A stretch of DNA of 14,992 nucleotides from Oscillospiraceae bacterium (GTDB lineage Bacteria > Bacillota > Clostridia > Oscillospirales > Acutalibacteraceae): positions 1 to 14,992 of the forward strand of contig JAQXMV010000162.1 of assembly GCA_029013165.1 (NCBI GenBank), written 5' to 3'. Positions 1-7,057 of this stretch are shown here, in pieces. How positions within the stretch are numbered: position 1 is the first letter of the stretch; the number at the start of each line of letters is the position of its first letter. The position numbers were made by a program, and so were the translations under genes. Under the pieces are notes generated by a model that saw only the letters and a program-made list of their open reading frames with translations, was not told the origin of the DNA and ran no database searches.

Positions 1-405
1 GAATATCATGGCATCACCATTGCCGACGACTATGCCCACCACCCCAACGAGCTGAAGGTCACTTTAGAAGCGGCCATGAAAATGGGCTACAAAACCGTGT
101 GGGCGGTATTCCAGCCTTTCACTTATTCGCGGACTGCCATACTTTTTGATGACTTTGCCCGTGTACTGCAGATTCCTGACCGCTGTGTCATGACGGAGAT
201 CATGGGCTCCCGTGAAGTCAACACCTACGGTATCTACACAAAAGATCTGGCGGAAAAAATTCCCGGCAGTGTCTGGTTCAATACCTTCGATGAGGTCTGC
301 GACTATGTTCTAGAAAACGCAAGTGCCGGCGATCTCGTCATCACTCTCGGCTGCGGAGATATCTACAAGGCGGCAAAGATGATGGTACAGCGACTGCAGA
401 ACTGA
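1..405 (+). CDS. murC: UDP-N-acetylmuramate--L-alanine ligase, C-terminal part (left edge cut)
   Basis: The reading frame is open from base 1 to a TGA at 403-405, so the gene enters from the left and only its last 134 codons are present. MurC is the cytoplasmic ATP-dependent ligase that adds L-alanine to UDP-N-acetylmuramic acid, the first amino acid of the peptidoglycan stem peptide. The visible piece is the C-terminal Mur ligase domain. It carries the DDYAHHPNE motif (residues 9-17 of the fragment), a signature of MurC/Mpl-type ligases, followed by a VFQPFTYSRT segment and a GCGDIYKAA tail typical of the family end. MurC is normally about 450-460 residues, so roughly two thirds lies outside the window. 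Mpl is the main alternative, but the short tail right after GCGDIYKA fits MurC better. The gene ends about 125 bases before a strong terminator. Confidence 0.92.
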   Translation, partial: EYHGITIADDYAHHPNELKVTLEAAMKMGYKTVWAVFQPFTYSRTAILFDDFARVLQIPDRCVMTEIMGSREVNTYGIYTKDLAEKIPGSVWFNTFDEVCDYVLENASAGDLVITLGCGDIYKAAKMMVQRLQN

Positions 406-477
406 CAGTTTTTTCCATGAGTTTAATATAAGCTACGGAAGATACTATTAACAGCGGTTAAGTATTTGCGTTTGCTG

Positions 478-508
478 CTTCTCCGCTGAGCGATGATTTG
501 CGGAGAAG
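478..508. repeat. Hairpin between murC and the topoisomerase operon
   Basis: A perfect 9-bp inverted repeat, CTTCTCCGC (478-486) and GCGGAGAAG (500-508), separated by 13 bases. No T-run follows it on either strand, so it is unlikely to be a terminator by itself. It lies in the transcribed tail of both murC and the convergent topoisomerase operon and could stabilise a 3' end. Confidence 0.4.
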
Positions 509-529
509 TCCTGCAGCATCGCAAAGAAT

Positions 530-573
530 AATCCCGGATCCGACAATGGATCCGGGATTGTTTGCTTTTTATT
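530..573 (+). terminator. Rho-independent terminator of murC, probably bidirectional
   Basis: A perfect 12-bp stem, AATCCCGGATCC (530-541) and GGATCCGGGATT (548-559), with a 6-base loop. A T-rich tract (GTTTGCTTTTTATT) follows on the plus strand. On the minus strand the stem is followed by ATTCTTTGC, a weaker U-tract, so it may also end the topoisomerase operon, which stops at 590. Confidence 0.85.
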
Positions 574-589
574 CGGTTTGGTGATCCCA

Positions 590-2851
590 TCAGACCTCGA
601 AGCCCTCGAGGGTGATGTTACTTTTGCGGATCGTATCCTCCTGAGAGAGCAGCGCACCGGCCGCCGGGAGATTTTTTGCGCGGTAACGGGACTCCTTGGC
701 AAATTCGTCCTCGGTGTAGGGACGCAGCTTGGTGATACGGTGACTCTTTTTCAGGCTGATACAGGCCACGCCCTGGGTGTCTTTCATGGCCTTGGGAGAA
801 ATAAGGGCGGTGTTCAGCAGCAGACATCTTCCCGATGTGGTCTCAATCACAACATCGCCATCCTCTTTCAGCTGCATAATACCCGCAAGGGGCGATTTAT
901 CGCTGTAGGCCTTGATCAGCTTTTTGCGGTTTGTCTTGGTGGCATAGGAGCTGAGGGAAACCTTGGCGGCTTTACCGTTGTGGAAGAGGAAGAACATGAA
1001 GCCCTCATAGTCTCGGGTCAGGCACATGAAAATCGGCGTCTCGCCCTCATCCATTTCCAGCTTTGAGGGGATATATTCACCCAGGACGCTGGCCTTGGAG
1101 TCGGCGAAGTCGGAGACTTTCGCCTTATATACCTGACACTTGTCGGTGAAAAAGAGCAGGTCGTTATGATTGGTGGTCTCCAGAGAAATCACGATCTCAT
1201 CATTTTCCTTGAGCTTGTGTTCACCGCCCATGCGAAGAGACAGGGGCGTAATTTTTTTGAAGTAGCCCTCTTTGGTAAAGAACAGATTGACGGCGTAATC
1301 GGGAATTTCCTCGGCGGTGTCTTCGGTTTCCACCTCGGAAATCTCCAGAATTTCACTCTTTCTCTCCTTGCCGTATTTTTTGATGACCTCTTTCAGCTCG
1401 GCAATGATGATTTTTCTGACCCTCGATTTGGAGGCAAGGATATCCTGATAATCCTTGATGTTCGCCTCTAAGTCTTCAATGTCCTTCAAACGCTTGAGGA
1501 TATACTCACGGTTGAGGTGGCGCAGCTTGATCTCGGCGACATACTCCGCCTGAATTTCGTCGATACCGAAGCCGATCATCAGGTTCGGTACGACTTCGCT
1601 TTCCTCCTCGGTCTTACGGATGATGGCGATGGCCTTGTCAATATCCAGCAAAATCTTTTCCAGTCCGCGCAGAAGATGGAGCTTCTGCTGTGCCTTATCT
1701 AAGTCGAAGCTGACCCTGCGGTGGACGCACCGACCCCGGAAGCGTATCCATTCCAGCAGCAGCTCTCTGACGCCCAAAACTTTGGGATATCCGTCGATGA
1801 GAACATTGAAATTGCAGGAGAAAGTATCCTCCAGCGGCGTCATTTTATAGAGCTTTTGCATAAGCTTGTCCGGATCGGTGCCGCGCTTGAGATCAATAGT
1901 GATTTTCAGACCCTGTTTGTCGGTTTCGTCGCGGATATCGGTGATCTCCTTAACGGAGCCGGCCTTGACCTTTTCGATAATCTTGTCAATGATCGCTTCG
2001 GCGGTCGTCGTCGGCGGAATCTCTGTGACATCAATGCAGTTGAACTCTTTGTCGTAATTATACTTTGACCGGACTCTGATATTGCCCCGTCCGGTGCGGT
2101 AAATCTCTTTCATCGCCTCACGGTCATAGAGGATCCGGCCGCCGCCGACGAAGTCCGGCGCCGGCATGGTGTCGATACAGTCATGCTCCTGGTTCTTGAT
2201 CAGCTCAATGGTCGTTTCACACAGCTCCGTCAGATTAAAAGAGCAAATGGAGCTGGCCATGCCGACGGCGATACCCAGGTTGACATTGGCGAGAATCGAG
2301 GGAAAGGTGACGGGCAGAAGCGTCGGCTCCTTGGTGGTGCTGTCATAGTTATCCACAAAGTCGACGGTATTTTTGTCGATGTCACCGAAAAGCTCTGCGC
2401 AGATACTTTCCAGCTTGGCCTCGGTGTAACGGGAGGCGGCATAGTGCATATCACGCGAATAGGCCTTACCGAAGTTACCCTTGGAGTCCACATAAGGGTT
2501 CAGCAGTGCCTCATTGCCTCGGGAAAGCCGCACCATCGTCTCATAGATAGCGCCGTCACCGTGGGGATTCAGGCGCATGGTCTGACCGACGATGTTGGCG
2601 GATTTGATCTTCTTCGAGCCCAGCAGACCCATTTTATACATGGTGTAAAGGAGCTTGCGGTGAGAGGGCTTGAAGCCGTCAATTTCCGGAATGGCACGGG
2701 AAAGAATGACGCTCATGGCGTAGGGCATATAGTTGATCTCCAGCGTGTCGGTGATCGGCTGCTCAATGGTTTCGCCTGCGCCGGCAATATGGGTGTTTTT
2801 CAGCAGGTCGTCACTGCCGCCGTCTTTTTTCGGGCTTTTCTTTTTTGCCAT
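590..2851 (-). CDS. parC: Type IIA DNA topoisomerase subunit A, ParC/GyrA family (topoisomerase IV-like)
   Basis: This is the DNA-cleaving subunit of a type IIA topoisomerase; with the upstream ATPase subunit it would pass one duplex through another to decatenate or relax DNA. The protein has 753 residues from the ATG at 2851, which is preceded by GGAGAAAGGAGAG; the in-frame ATG at 2881 has no such site and lies inside the previous gene. The PEIDGFKPSHRK motif (residues 55-66) opens the winged-helix region. The catalytic tyrosine is Tyr142 in AASRYTEAK, and the DNA-gate tower and coiled coil follow. The C-terminal region, from about residue 518, is only about 236 residues, shorter than a six-bladed GyrA wheel, and I see no GyrA box (QRRGGKG-type). 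A ParC-like or lineage-specific decatenase is therefore more likely than a gyrase. The quinolone-pocket positions equivalent to E. coli GyrA Ser83 and Asp87 are Gly100 and Glu104. Confidence 0.88.
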   Translation of the reverse strand: MAKKKSPKKDGGSDDLLKNTHIAGAGETIEQPITDTLEINYMPYAMSVILSRAIPEIDGFKPSHRKLLYTMYKMGLLGSKKIKSANIVGQTMRLNPHGDGAIYETMVRLSRGNEALLNPYVDSKGNFGKAYSRDMHYAASRYTEAKLESICAELFGDIDKNTVDFVDNYDSTTKEPTLLPVTFPSILANVNLGIAVGMASSICSFNLTELCETTIELIKNQEHDCIDTMPAPDFVGGGRILYDREAMKEIYRTGRGNIRVRSKYNYDKEFNCIDVTEIPPTTTAEAIIDKIIEKVKAGSVKEITDIRDETDKQGLKITIDLKRGTDPDKLMQKLYKMTPLEDTFSCNFNVLIDGYPKVLGVRELLLEWIRFRGRCVHRRVSFDLDKAQQKLHLLRGLEKILLDIDKAIAIIRKTEEESEVVPNLMIGFGIDEIQAEYVAEIKLRHLNREYILKRLKDIEDLEANIKDYQDILASKSRVRKIIIAELKEVIKKYGKERKSEILEISEVETEDTAEEIPDYAVNLFFTKEGYFKKITPLSLRMGGEHKLKENDEIVISLETTNHNDLLFFTDKCQVYKAKVSDFADSKASVLGEYIPSKLEMDEGETPIFMCLTRDYEGFMFFLFHNGKAAKVSLSSYATKTNRKKLIKAYSDKSPLAGIMQLKEDGDVVIETTSGRCLLLNTALISPKAMKDTQGVACISLKKSHRITKLRPYTEDEFAKESRYRAKNLPAAGALLSQEDTIRKSNITLEGFEV

Positions 2852-2870
2852 GGTTGCTCTCCTTTCTCCG

Positions 2871-4850
2871 TCAGCTGACATCGGTCATGTCAATATAAAG
2901 ATGACCGAAATTGGCGATATAGTCCTTTCTGCCGGTGAGGTTATCTCCCAGCAGCAAGTCAAATTTTTCCGCGGTGTCCTGTGCGTCGGCGGGATCAACC
3001 TTGATCAGTCGCCTCGTCGTGGGATTCATGGTGGTCAGATTCATCATGTCGGCGTCGTTTTCACCGAGTCCCTTTGAGCGCTGAACGGTATATTTTGCCT
3101 TGCCGATCTGTTCAATGGCCTCGGCCTTTTCTTTTTCCGTGTAGGCAAACCAGGTTTCGGTGCCGCTGGTGATCTCATAAAGGGGCGATTCTGCGATAAA
3201 CACCTTGCCCTCGCGAATCAGAGTGGGCACCAGACGGTATATCATGGTCAGAATCAGTGTCCGGATCTGATAGCCGTCCACATCAGCGTCGGTACAGATG
3301 ATGATTTTGCTCCAGCGCAGATTATCCAGACTGAAAGTGGACATATTCTTCATGGCCTTGGCCTTGACTTCCACACCGCAGCCGAGTACCTTGAGAAGAT
3401 CGGTGATAATCTCGCTTTTGAAGATCTTTTCATATTCGGACTTCAGGCAGTTGAGGATCTTTCCCCTGACGGGGATAATCGCCTGAAACTCCGAGTCTCT
3501 TGCCTGCTTGCAGGCGCCGAGGGCCGAATCACCCTCCACGATGAAAAGCTCGCGGCGATCCACATCCTTGCTGCGGCAATCCACAAATTTTTGTACGCGG
3601 TTTGCCATGTCATTAGAGCTGACGAGGGTCTTTTTGAGGTTTAACCGGGTCGCTTCCGCCTTGATGCGGCTGCGCATATTGATCAAGACCTGATCGGCGA
3701 TCTTGTCGGCCTCTAACTTATTTTCGATGAAATAGATTTCAAGCTGATGGCGGATAAACTCCGTCATAGCCTCCTGGATAAATTTATTGGTGATGGCCTT
3801 TTTTGTCTGATTCAGATAGGAGGTTTCCGTGGAAAAGGTGGAGGAAACCAGAATCAGGCAATCGGCAATATCCTGAAATTTAATTTTGGAGTCTGTCTTG
3901 GAATATTTGCCGCTTTGCTTGAGATAGGCGTCGATCTGTGAGACCATAGCACTCTTGACCGCGTTATCCGGTGAGCCGCCGAACTCCAGGAAAGAGGAGT
4001 TATGGTAATATTCGATCATCTGTTTTTTATTGGAGAAGGTCAGGGCAATATTCAGCTTGACCTTATATTCCGGCAGATCTGCCCTGTCCCGGCCGCTGCG
4101 CTCCGCCTGCCAGAACTGAACCGATGTCAGAGCGTCCTCACCGGCAATATCACGGACATAATCAACGATGCCGTTTTCATAATAATACTCTGTCGTCTCG
4201 AAGCCGCCCTTGACCTGATTTCTCAGCTCAAAATGCACCTTAGGATTGACGATGGCCTGTCTCATCATGATGTTCTGATAATACTCGAGAGAGACATCAA
4301 TATCCGTGAAAACCTCTAAGTCCGGCTTCCAGCGGATCCTGGTGCCCGTGTCCTTTTTGCCGTAGGGCTCCGTGACGAGTCCGCCTATATTTTCTCCCTT
4401 TTCAAAGTGGAGGAGATATCGTTCACCGCCGCTTTTGATCTCGGCGTCCATATATTCACTGGCGCACTGGGTGGCGCAAAGACCCAGACCGTTGAGGCCC
4501 AGTGAGAACTCATAGCTGCCGCCGGAGTTGGTGTTATACTTTCCGCCGGCATAAAGCTCGCAGAAAACCAGCTCCCAGTTATATCGGTCGTATTTTTTAT
4601 TATAGCCGACGGGGATTCCCCTGCCGAAATCCTGTACCTCCACGGAGCCGTCGGAAAAGCGGGTGACGATAATCCGGTTACCGAATCCCTCTCTGGCCTC
4701 GTCGATGGAATTGGAAAGTATCTCAAAAATAGAATGCTCACAGCCGGAGATACCGTTGGAGCCGAAGATGACCGACGGTCTTTTTCGTACCTTATCGGCG
4801 CCCTCGAGCATCTCGATATCTTCGTTTGAATAGCCCTTTTGCTTTGCCAT
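2871..4850 (-). CDS. parE: Type IIA DNA topoisomerase subunit B, ParE/GyrB family (divergent)
   Basis: This is the ATPase/Toprim partner of the downstream subunit A, 659 residues. The GHKL ATPase domain comes first: N-box EILSNSIDEA with the likely general-base Glu43 and Mg-binding Asn47, then QDFGRGIPVG with the nucleotide-contacting Asp74. The transducer has NQTK at 347-350, with Lys350 matching the family's switch lysine. The Toprim domain has VEGDSA (438-443, Glu439), PVRGKILN (460-467) and DADVDG (521-526). Near the C-terminus is KGLGENDAD. Several motifs are unusual: the ATP-lid segment usually reading YKVSGGLHGVG is YEFSLGLNGLG (113-123), replacing the usual Lys and His, and the QTKxKLG motif is QTKKAIT. 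The start ATG at 4850 follows GAAAGGAACC. Its stop lies 19 bases before the subunit A start, so the two are clearly co-transcribed. ParE is preferred over GyrB because the partner lacks a GyrA box. Confidence 0.88.
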   Translation of the reverse strand: MAKQKGYSNEDIEMLEGADKVRKRPSVIFGSNGISGCEHSIFEILSNSIDEAREGFGNRIIVTRFSDGSVEVQDFGRGIPVGYNKKYDRYNWELVFCELYAGGKYNTNSGGSYEFSLGLNGLGLCATQCASEYMDAEIKSGGERYLLHFEKGENIGGLVTEPYGKKDTGTRIRWKPDLEVFTDIDVSLEYYQNIMMRQAIVNPKVHFELRNQVKGGFETTEYYYENGIVDYVRDIAGEDALTSVQFWQAERSGRDRADLPEYKVKLNIALTFSNKKQMIEYYHNSSFLEFGGSPDNAVKSAMVSQIDAYLKQSGKYSKTDSKIKFQDIADCLILVSSTFSTETSYLNQTKKAITNKFIQEAMTEFIRHQLEIYFIENKLEADKIADQVLINMRSRIKAEATRLNLKKTLVSSNDMANRVQKFVDCRSKDVDRRELFIVEGDSALGACKQARDSEFQAIIPVRGKILNCLKSEYEKIFKSEIITDLLKVLGCGVEVKAKAMKNMSTFSLDNLRWSKIIICTDADVDGYQIRTLILTMIYRLVPTLIREGKVFIAESPLYEITSGTETWFAYTEKEKAEAIEQIGKAKYTVQRSKGLGENDADMMNLTTMNPTTRRLIKVDPADAQDTAEKFDLLLGDNLTGRKDYIANFGHLYIDMTDVS

Positions 4851-4943
4851 TTTATCCGGGTTCCTTTCAAAATGATATGATATTCAAAAAAATAAACCAC
4901 ACTAAAACTTGTGGAAAAAATGAGAAGAATATACAACATATAT

Positions 4944-4972
4944 AGTTTACACGAAAGATCAAAAAAAATCAA
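4944..4972 (-). promoter_or_regulatory. Probable promoter of the parE-parC operon
   Basis: On the minus strand, TTGATT (4967-4972) and TAAACT (4944-4949) are separated by 17 bases, an acceptable sigma-A promoter in an A/T-rich stretch. The -10 matches consensus at only four of six positions, so other start sites are possible. It would give a leader of roughly 90 bases. Confidence 0.5.
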
Positions 4973-5053
4973 GTCAAATCGGGAGACTCTGACTTTTCAA
5001 GGTAAATTATGGGACTTTACGGAAAGATTTCACCGCTGAACGGCGAATAAGCC

Positions 5054-5082
5054 TTGAAAAAGAGGCAAAACTGTGTTATGAT
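5054..5082 (+). promoter_or_regulatory. Promoter of the thioredoxin gene
   Basis: TTGAAA (5054-5059), a 17-base spacer, then TATGAT (5077-5082), preceded by TGT (5074-5076), which supplies an extended -10 element. The transcription start should fall near 5089, giving a short leader of about 28 bases. Confidence 0.8.
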
Positions 5083-5116
5083 AATATAAATTGGATCATG
5101 TAAGGAGGTTATATTC

Positions 5117-5440
5117 ATGTCATATATTGAACTCAATTCCGAGAACTTTGCTTCTGAGGTCAAGGAAGAAACCGGCATGCCCGTTCTTGTTGACTTCTGG
5201 GCGCCCTGGTGTCAGCCCTGTCAGATGCTCGCCCCTGTCATCGAGGAGCTGGCCGACGAGCTTGACGGTCAGGTCAAAGTATGCAAGCTCAACTGCGACG
5301 AAAACGGCGATTATGCCATGCTCATGGGAGTCATGTCCATTCCCTGTCTGATCCTTTTCGTCGACGGAGAAGAAAAAGACCGCATGGTGGGTCTTTCCTC
5401 CAAGCAGGACATTCTCGGTTTTATCAGCCGAAACAAATAA
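5117..5440 (+). CDS. trxA: Thioredoxin with CQPC active site
   Basis: This is a 107-residue single-domain cytoplasmic thioredoxin, the usual length for the family. Its role would be to reduce protein disulfides, recycled by a thioredoxin reductase not in this window. The active-site segment is FWAPWCQPCQMLAP with Cys32 and Cys35; the usual motif is WCGPC, so the first X is Gln instead of Gly. The cis-proline loop reads SIPC: Pro76 is followed by Cys77 where Thr is usual, placing a third cysteine beside the redox pair in the expected fold. The ATG at 5117 follows AAGGAGG (5102-5108) with an 8-base gap. The gene stands alone, with its own promoter and terminator. A specialised thioredoxin-like protein is the alternative, since reductase recognition could differ. 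Confidence 0.88.
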   Translation: MSYIELNSENFASEVKEETGMPVLVDFWAPWCQPCQMLAPVIEELADELDGQVKVCKLNCDENGDYAMLMGVMSIPCLILFVDGEEKDRMVGLSSKQDILGFISRNK

Positions 5441-5469
5441 TCGGCCGCGTTTTCTTAAAACAGAACAGC

Positions 5470-5501
5470 AAAAGCAGAGACTTTTCCAAGTCTCTGCTTT
5501 T
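5470..5501 (+). terminator. Rho-independent terminator of the thioredoxin gene
   Basis: A perfect 14-bp stem, AAAAGCAGAGACTT (5470-5483) and AAGTCTCTGCTTTT (5488-5501), closed by a TTCC tetraloop and followed by TATTGTG. The A-run on the 5' side means it may also work in reverse for transcription arriving from argD. Confidence 0.9.
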
Positions 5502-5513
5502 ATTGTGTAAAAA

Positions 5514-5758
5514 GGCGCTGTCTGCGCAGCGCCACCGTGACGGTCAAGTCCCGTCTATCATATATAAGTAACTGCCCTTTTCACAGGGAAACCCCCGGCG
5601 AGGGTTTCCCACGGAACGATGAAAAATGCCCCGCATTTTTCTCGTTCCTCCCTTCCTGCGCTTAATGAAGTACAATTTTTCTGTCTTTAGCGCGGAGGTC
5701 ATTTTCAGGTTAGGAGTATTTCGCGCTTTGCGAAGCGCGACAAAGGGCTCTGCCCCTT
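5514..5758. repeat. Intergenic cluster of five hairpins (repeat-like block)
   Basis: This noncoding stretch lies between the thioredoxin terminator and argD. It holds five inverted repeats: GGCGCTG/CAGCGCC (5514-5533), GGGAAACCC/GGGTTTCCC (5586-5610), an interrupted stem with GGAACG/CGTTCC outside and AAAAATGC/GCATTTTT inside (5613-5648), TCGCGCTT/AAGCGCGA with loop TGCG (5721-5740), and AAGGG/CCCTT (5743-5758). The tail around 5741-5790, including GGGCTCTGCCCCTTGACCCC, resembles intergenic sequence I associate with many clostridial genomes, but I cannot check its copy number. No convincing coding frame crosses the block. Confidence 0.65.
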
Positions 5759-5798
5759 GACCCCGCAACCCTTTGAAAAGGCTTGACCGAAACTTTAC

Positions 5799-5837
5799 TT
5801 GATTTCTCGGTTTTCATTTAATTGATTTCTCAGTTTT
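5799..5837. repeat. Two-copy direct repeat downstream of argD
   Basis: TTGATTTCTCGGTTTT (5799-5814) is repeated as TTGATTTCTCAGTTTT (5822-5837), one mismatch in 16 bases and a 23-base period. It lies in the presumed 3' untranslated region of the arginine operon. There are only two copies and no others nearby. Confidence 0.6.
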
Positions 5838-5866
5838 AAGTTTTAGGAAACTTCTTCGTGATTCCC

Positions 5867-7048
5867 TTATACTTCTTTCAATGCTGCCTCCATGGCGTCC
5901 AGTCCCCGATCAATTTCTTCATAGGTCACTGCCAGCGGCGGCAGCAGGCGCACCTTTGCCTTAGCCGTGAGCAGAAGCACTCCCTTTTCGATGCCGAGCT
6001 TTACCACATCGGCGCTTTTCATGCCCTCCTCCAGGCGCACACCCAGCATCAGGCCCATGCCGTCAATGCCCTGCACATGGGGCATTTTTTCGATTCTTTG
6101 GCGCATATATTCGCCCTTTTCCGTGACCTGAGACAGAAATTCATCGTCAAGTTTATGCAGGATATATTCCGCGCCCTTTGTCGCCACGGGATTGCCGCCG
6201 AAAGTGGTGGCATGATCGCCGGGGCCAAAAACACTCTCTGTCTTTTCTCCGAAAAGCACACAGCCCAGAGGCAGCCCGCCACCGATACCCTTAGCGGTAG
6301 TGACGATATCCGGCTCAATGCCGAAATGCTGAAAAGCGAAGAGCTTGCCGGTTCGGCCGACGCCTGTCTGCACCTCGTCAACAATCAGCAGAACATCTTT
6401 TTCCTTGCAGAGGTCAGCCGCCTTTTGGACAAATTCAGCCTCAAGGGGCATTACGCCGCCCTCTCCCTGAATCAGTTCCATCATCACCGCGCAAACACTG
6501 CCGTCAAGTGCCTGCTCGAGAGCCGACAAATCATTAGCGGGAACAAAAACGAAGCCCTCGGTAAAGGGATAGAAATAGCGGTGAAAAACCTCCTGGCCTG
6601 TGGCGGCAAGGGTTGTTACCGTTCTGCCGTGAAAGGAATTGACCAGCGTAACGACCTTGTTTCTGCCTTCGCCGTATTGATCGTAGGAATATTTTCTGGC
6701 GCACTTGATGGCGCCCTCATTGCTTTCGGCGCCGCTATTGGAGAAAAAAACCTTTTTCATTCCCGTCCTCTCGCAGAGGAGCTTAGCCGCCGAAACACAG
6801 GGCTCGGTATAATAGAGATTGGAAATATGCTGAAGGGTACCGAGCTGCTCAATGACAGCCCTGATCCAGCCCTCATCGCAGAAGCCCAGCGAATTGACGC
6901 CGATGCCGCTGGAAAAATCCACATATTCCTTGCCGTCAAAATCCCGGCACACAGCGCCTTTTCCTTCTTTGATCGCCACGGGGAAACGGCCGTAGGTATG
7001 GGCAACGAAGCTATCGTCGCCCTGCTTGATTTTTTCAAATTCACTCAT
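5867..7048 (-). CDS. argD: Acetylornithine aminotransferase
   Basis: This is the PLP-dependent class III aminotransferase converting N-acetylglutamate semialdehyde and glutamate to N-acetylornithine and 2-oxoglutarate, the fourth step of the acetylated arginine route. At 393 residues it matches the family. Visible motifs are NSGAESNEGA (104-113), which holds the cofactor phosphate; FHGRT (139-143); VDEVQTGVGRTG (223-234) with PLP-contacting Asp224; and TTAKGIGGG (250-258) with Lys253 as the Schiff-base lysine. The ATG at 7048 follows TGAGGTT, which overlaps the argB stop codon; only 9 bases separate the genes, so translation is probably coupled. It is the last gene of the operon. Ornithine aminotransferases and succinylornithine transaminases are close relatives, but the operon context fixes the role as ArgD. 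Confidence 0.95.
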   Translation of the reverse strand: MSEFEKIKQGDDSFVAHTYGRFPVAIKEGKGAVCRDFDGKEYVDFSSGIGVNSLGFCDEGWIRAVIEQLGTLQHISNLYYTEPCVSAAKLLCERTGMKKVFFSNSGAESNEGAIKCARKYSYDQYGEGRNKVVTLVNSFHGRTVTTLAATGQEVFHRYFYPFTEGFVFVPANDLSALEQALDGSVCAVMMELIQGEGGVMPLEAEFVQKAADLCKEKDVLLIVDEVQTGVGRTGKLFAFQHFGIEPDIVTTAKGIGGGLPLGCVLFGEKTESVFGPGDHATTFGGNPVATKGAEYILHKLDDEFLSQVTEKGEYMRQRIEKMPHVQGIDGMGLMLGVRLEEGMKSADVVKLGIEKGVLLLTAKAKVRLLPPLAVTYEEIDRGLDAMEAALKEV

Positions 7049-7057
7049 GATTTAACC

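Noticed and set aside
2537..2560. Calling the Gly100 variant an acquired quinolone-resistance mutation
   Set aside because: The whole protein is divergent, so glycine is likely the native residue of this lineage; no wild-type comparison is available.
2183..2878. A 231-codon plus-strand frame opposite parC
   Set aside because: Lies wholly within a recognised gene on the other strand and has no family motif; typical mirror frame of G/C-biased codons.
2852..2881. Longer start for subunit A (ATG at 2881)
   Set aside because: The extra ten codons overlap the parE end and cover the GGAGAAAGGAGAG ribosome binding site of the ATG at 2851.
5544..5768. A 74-codon minus-strand frame in the hairpin block
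   Set aside because: It consists of translated inverted repeats, with low-complexity basic composition and no ribosome binding site.
5799..5837. Possible CRISPR-like repeat
   Set aside because: Only two 16-base copies with a 7-base gap, no array and no cas genes.
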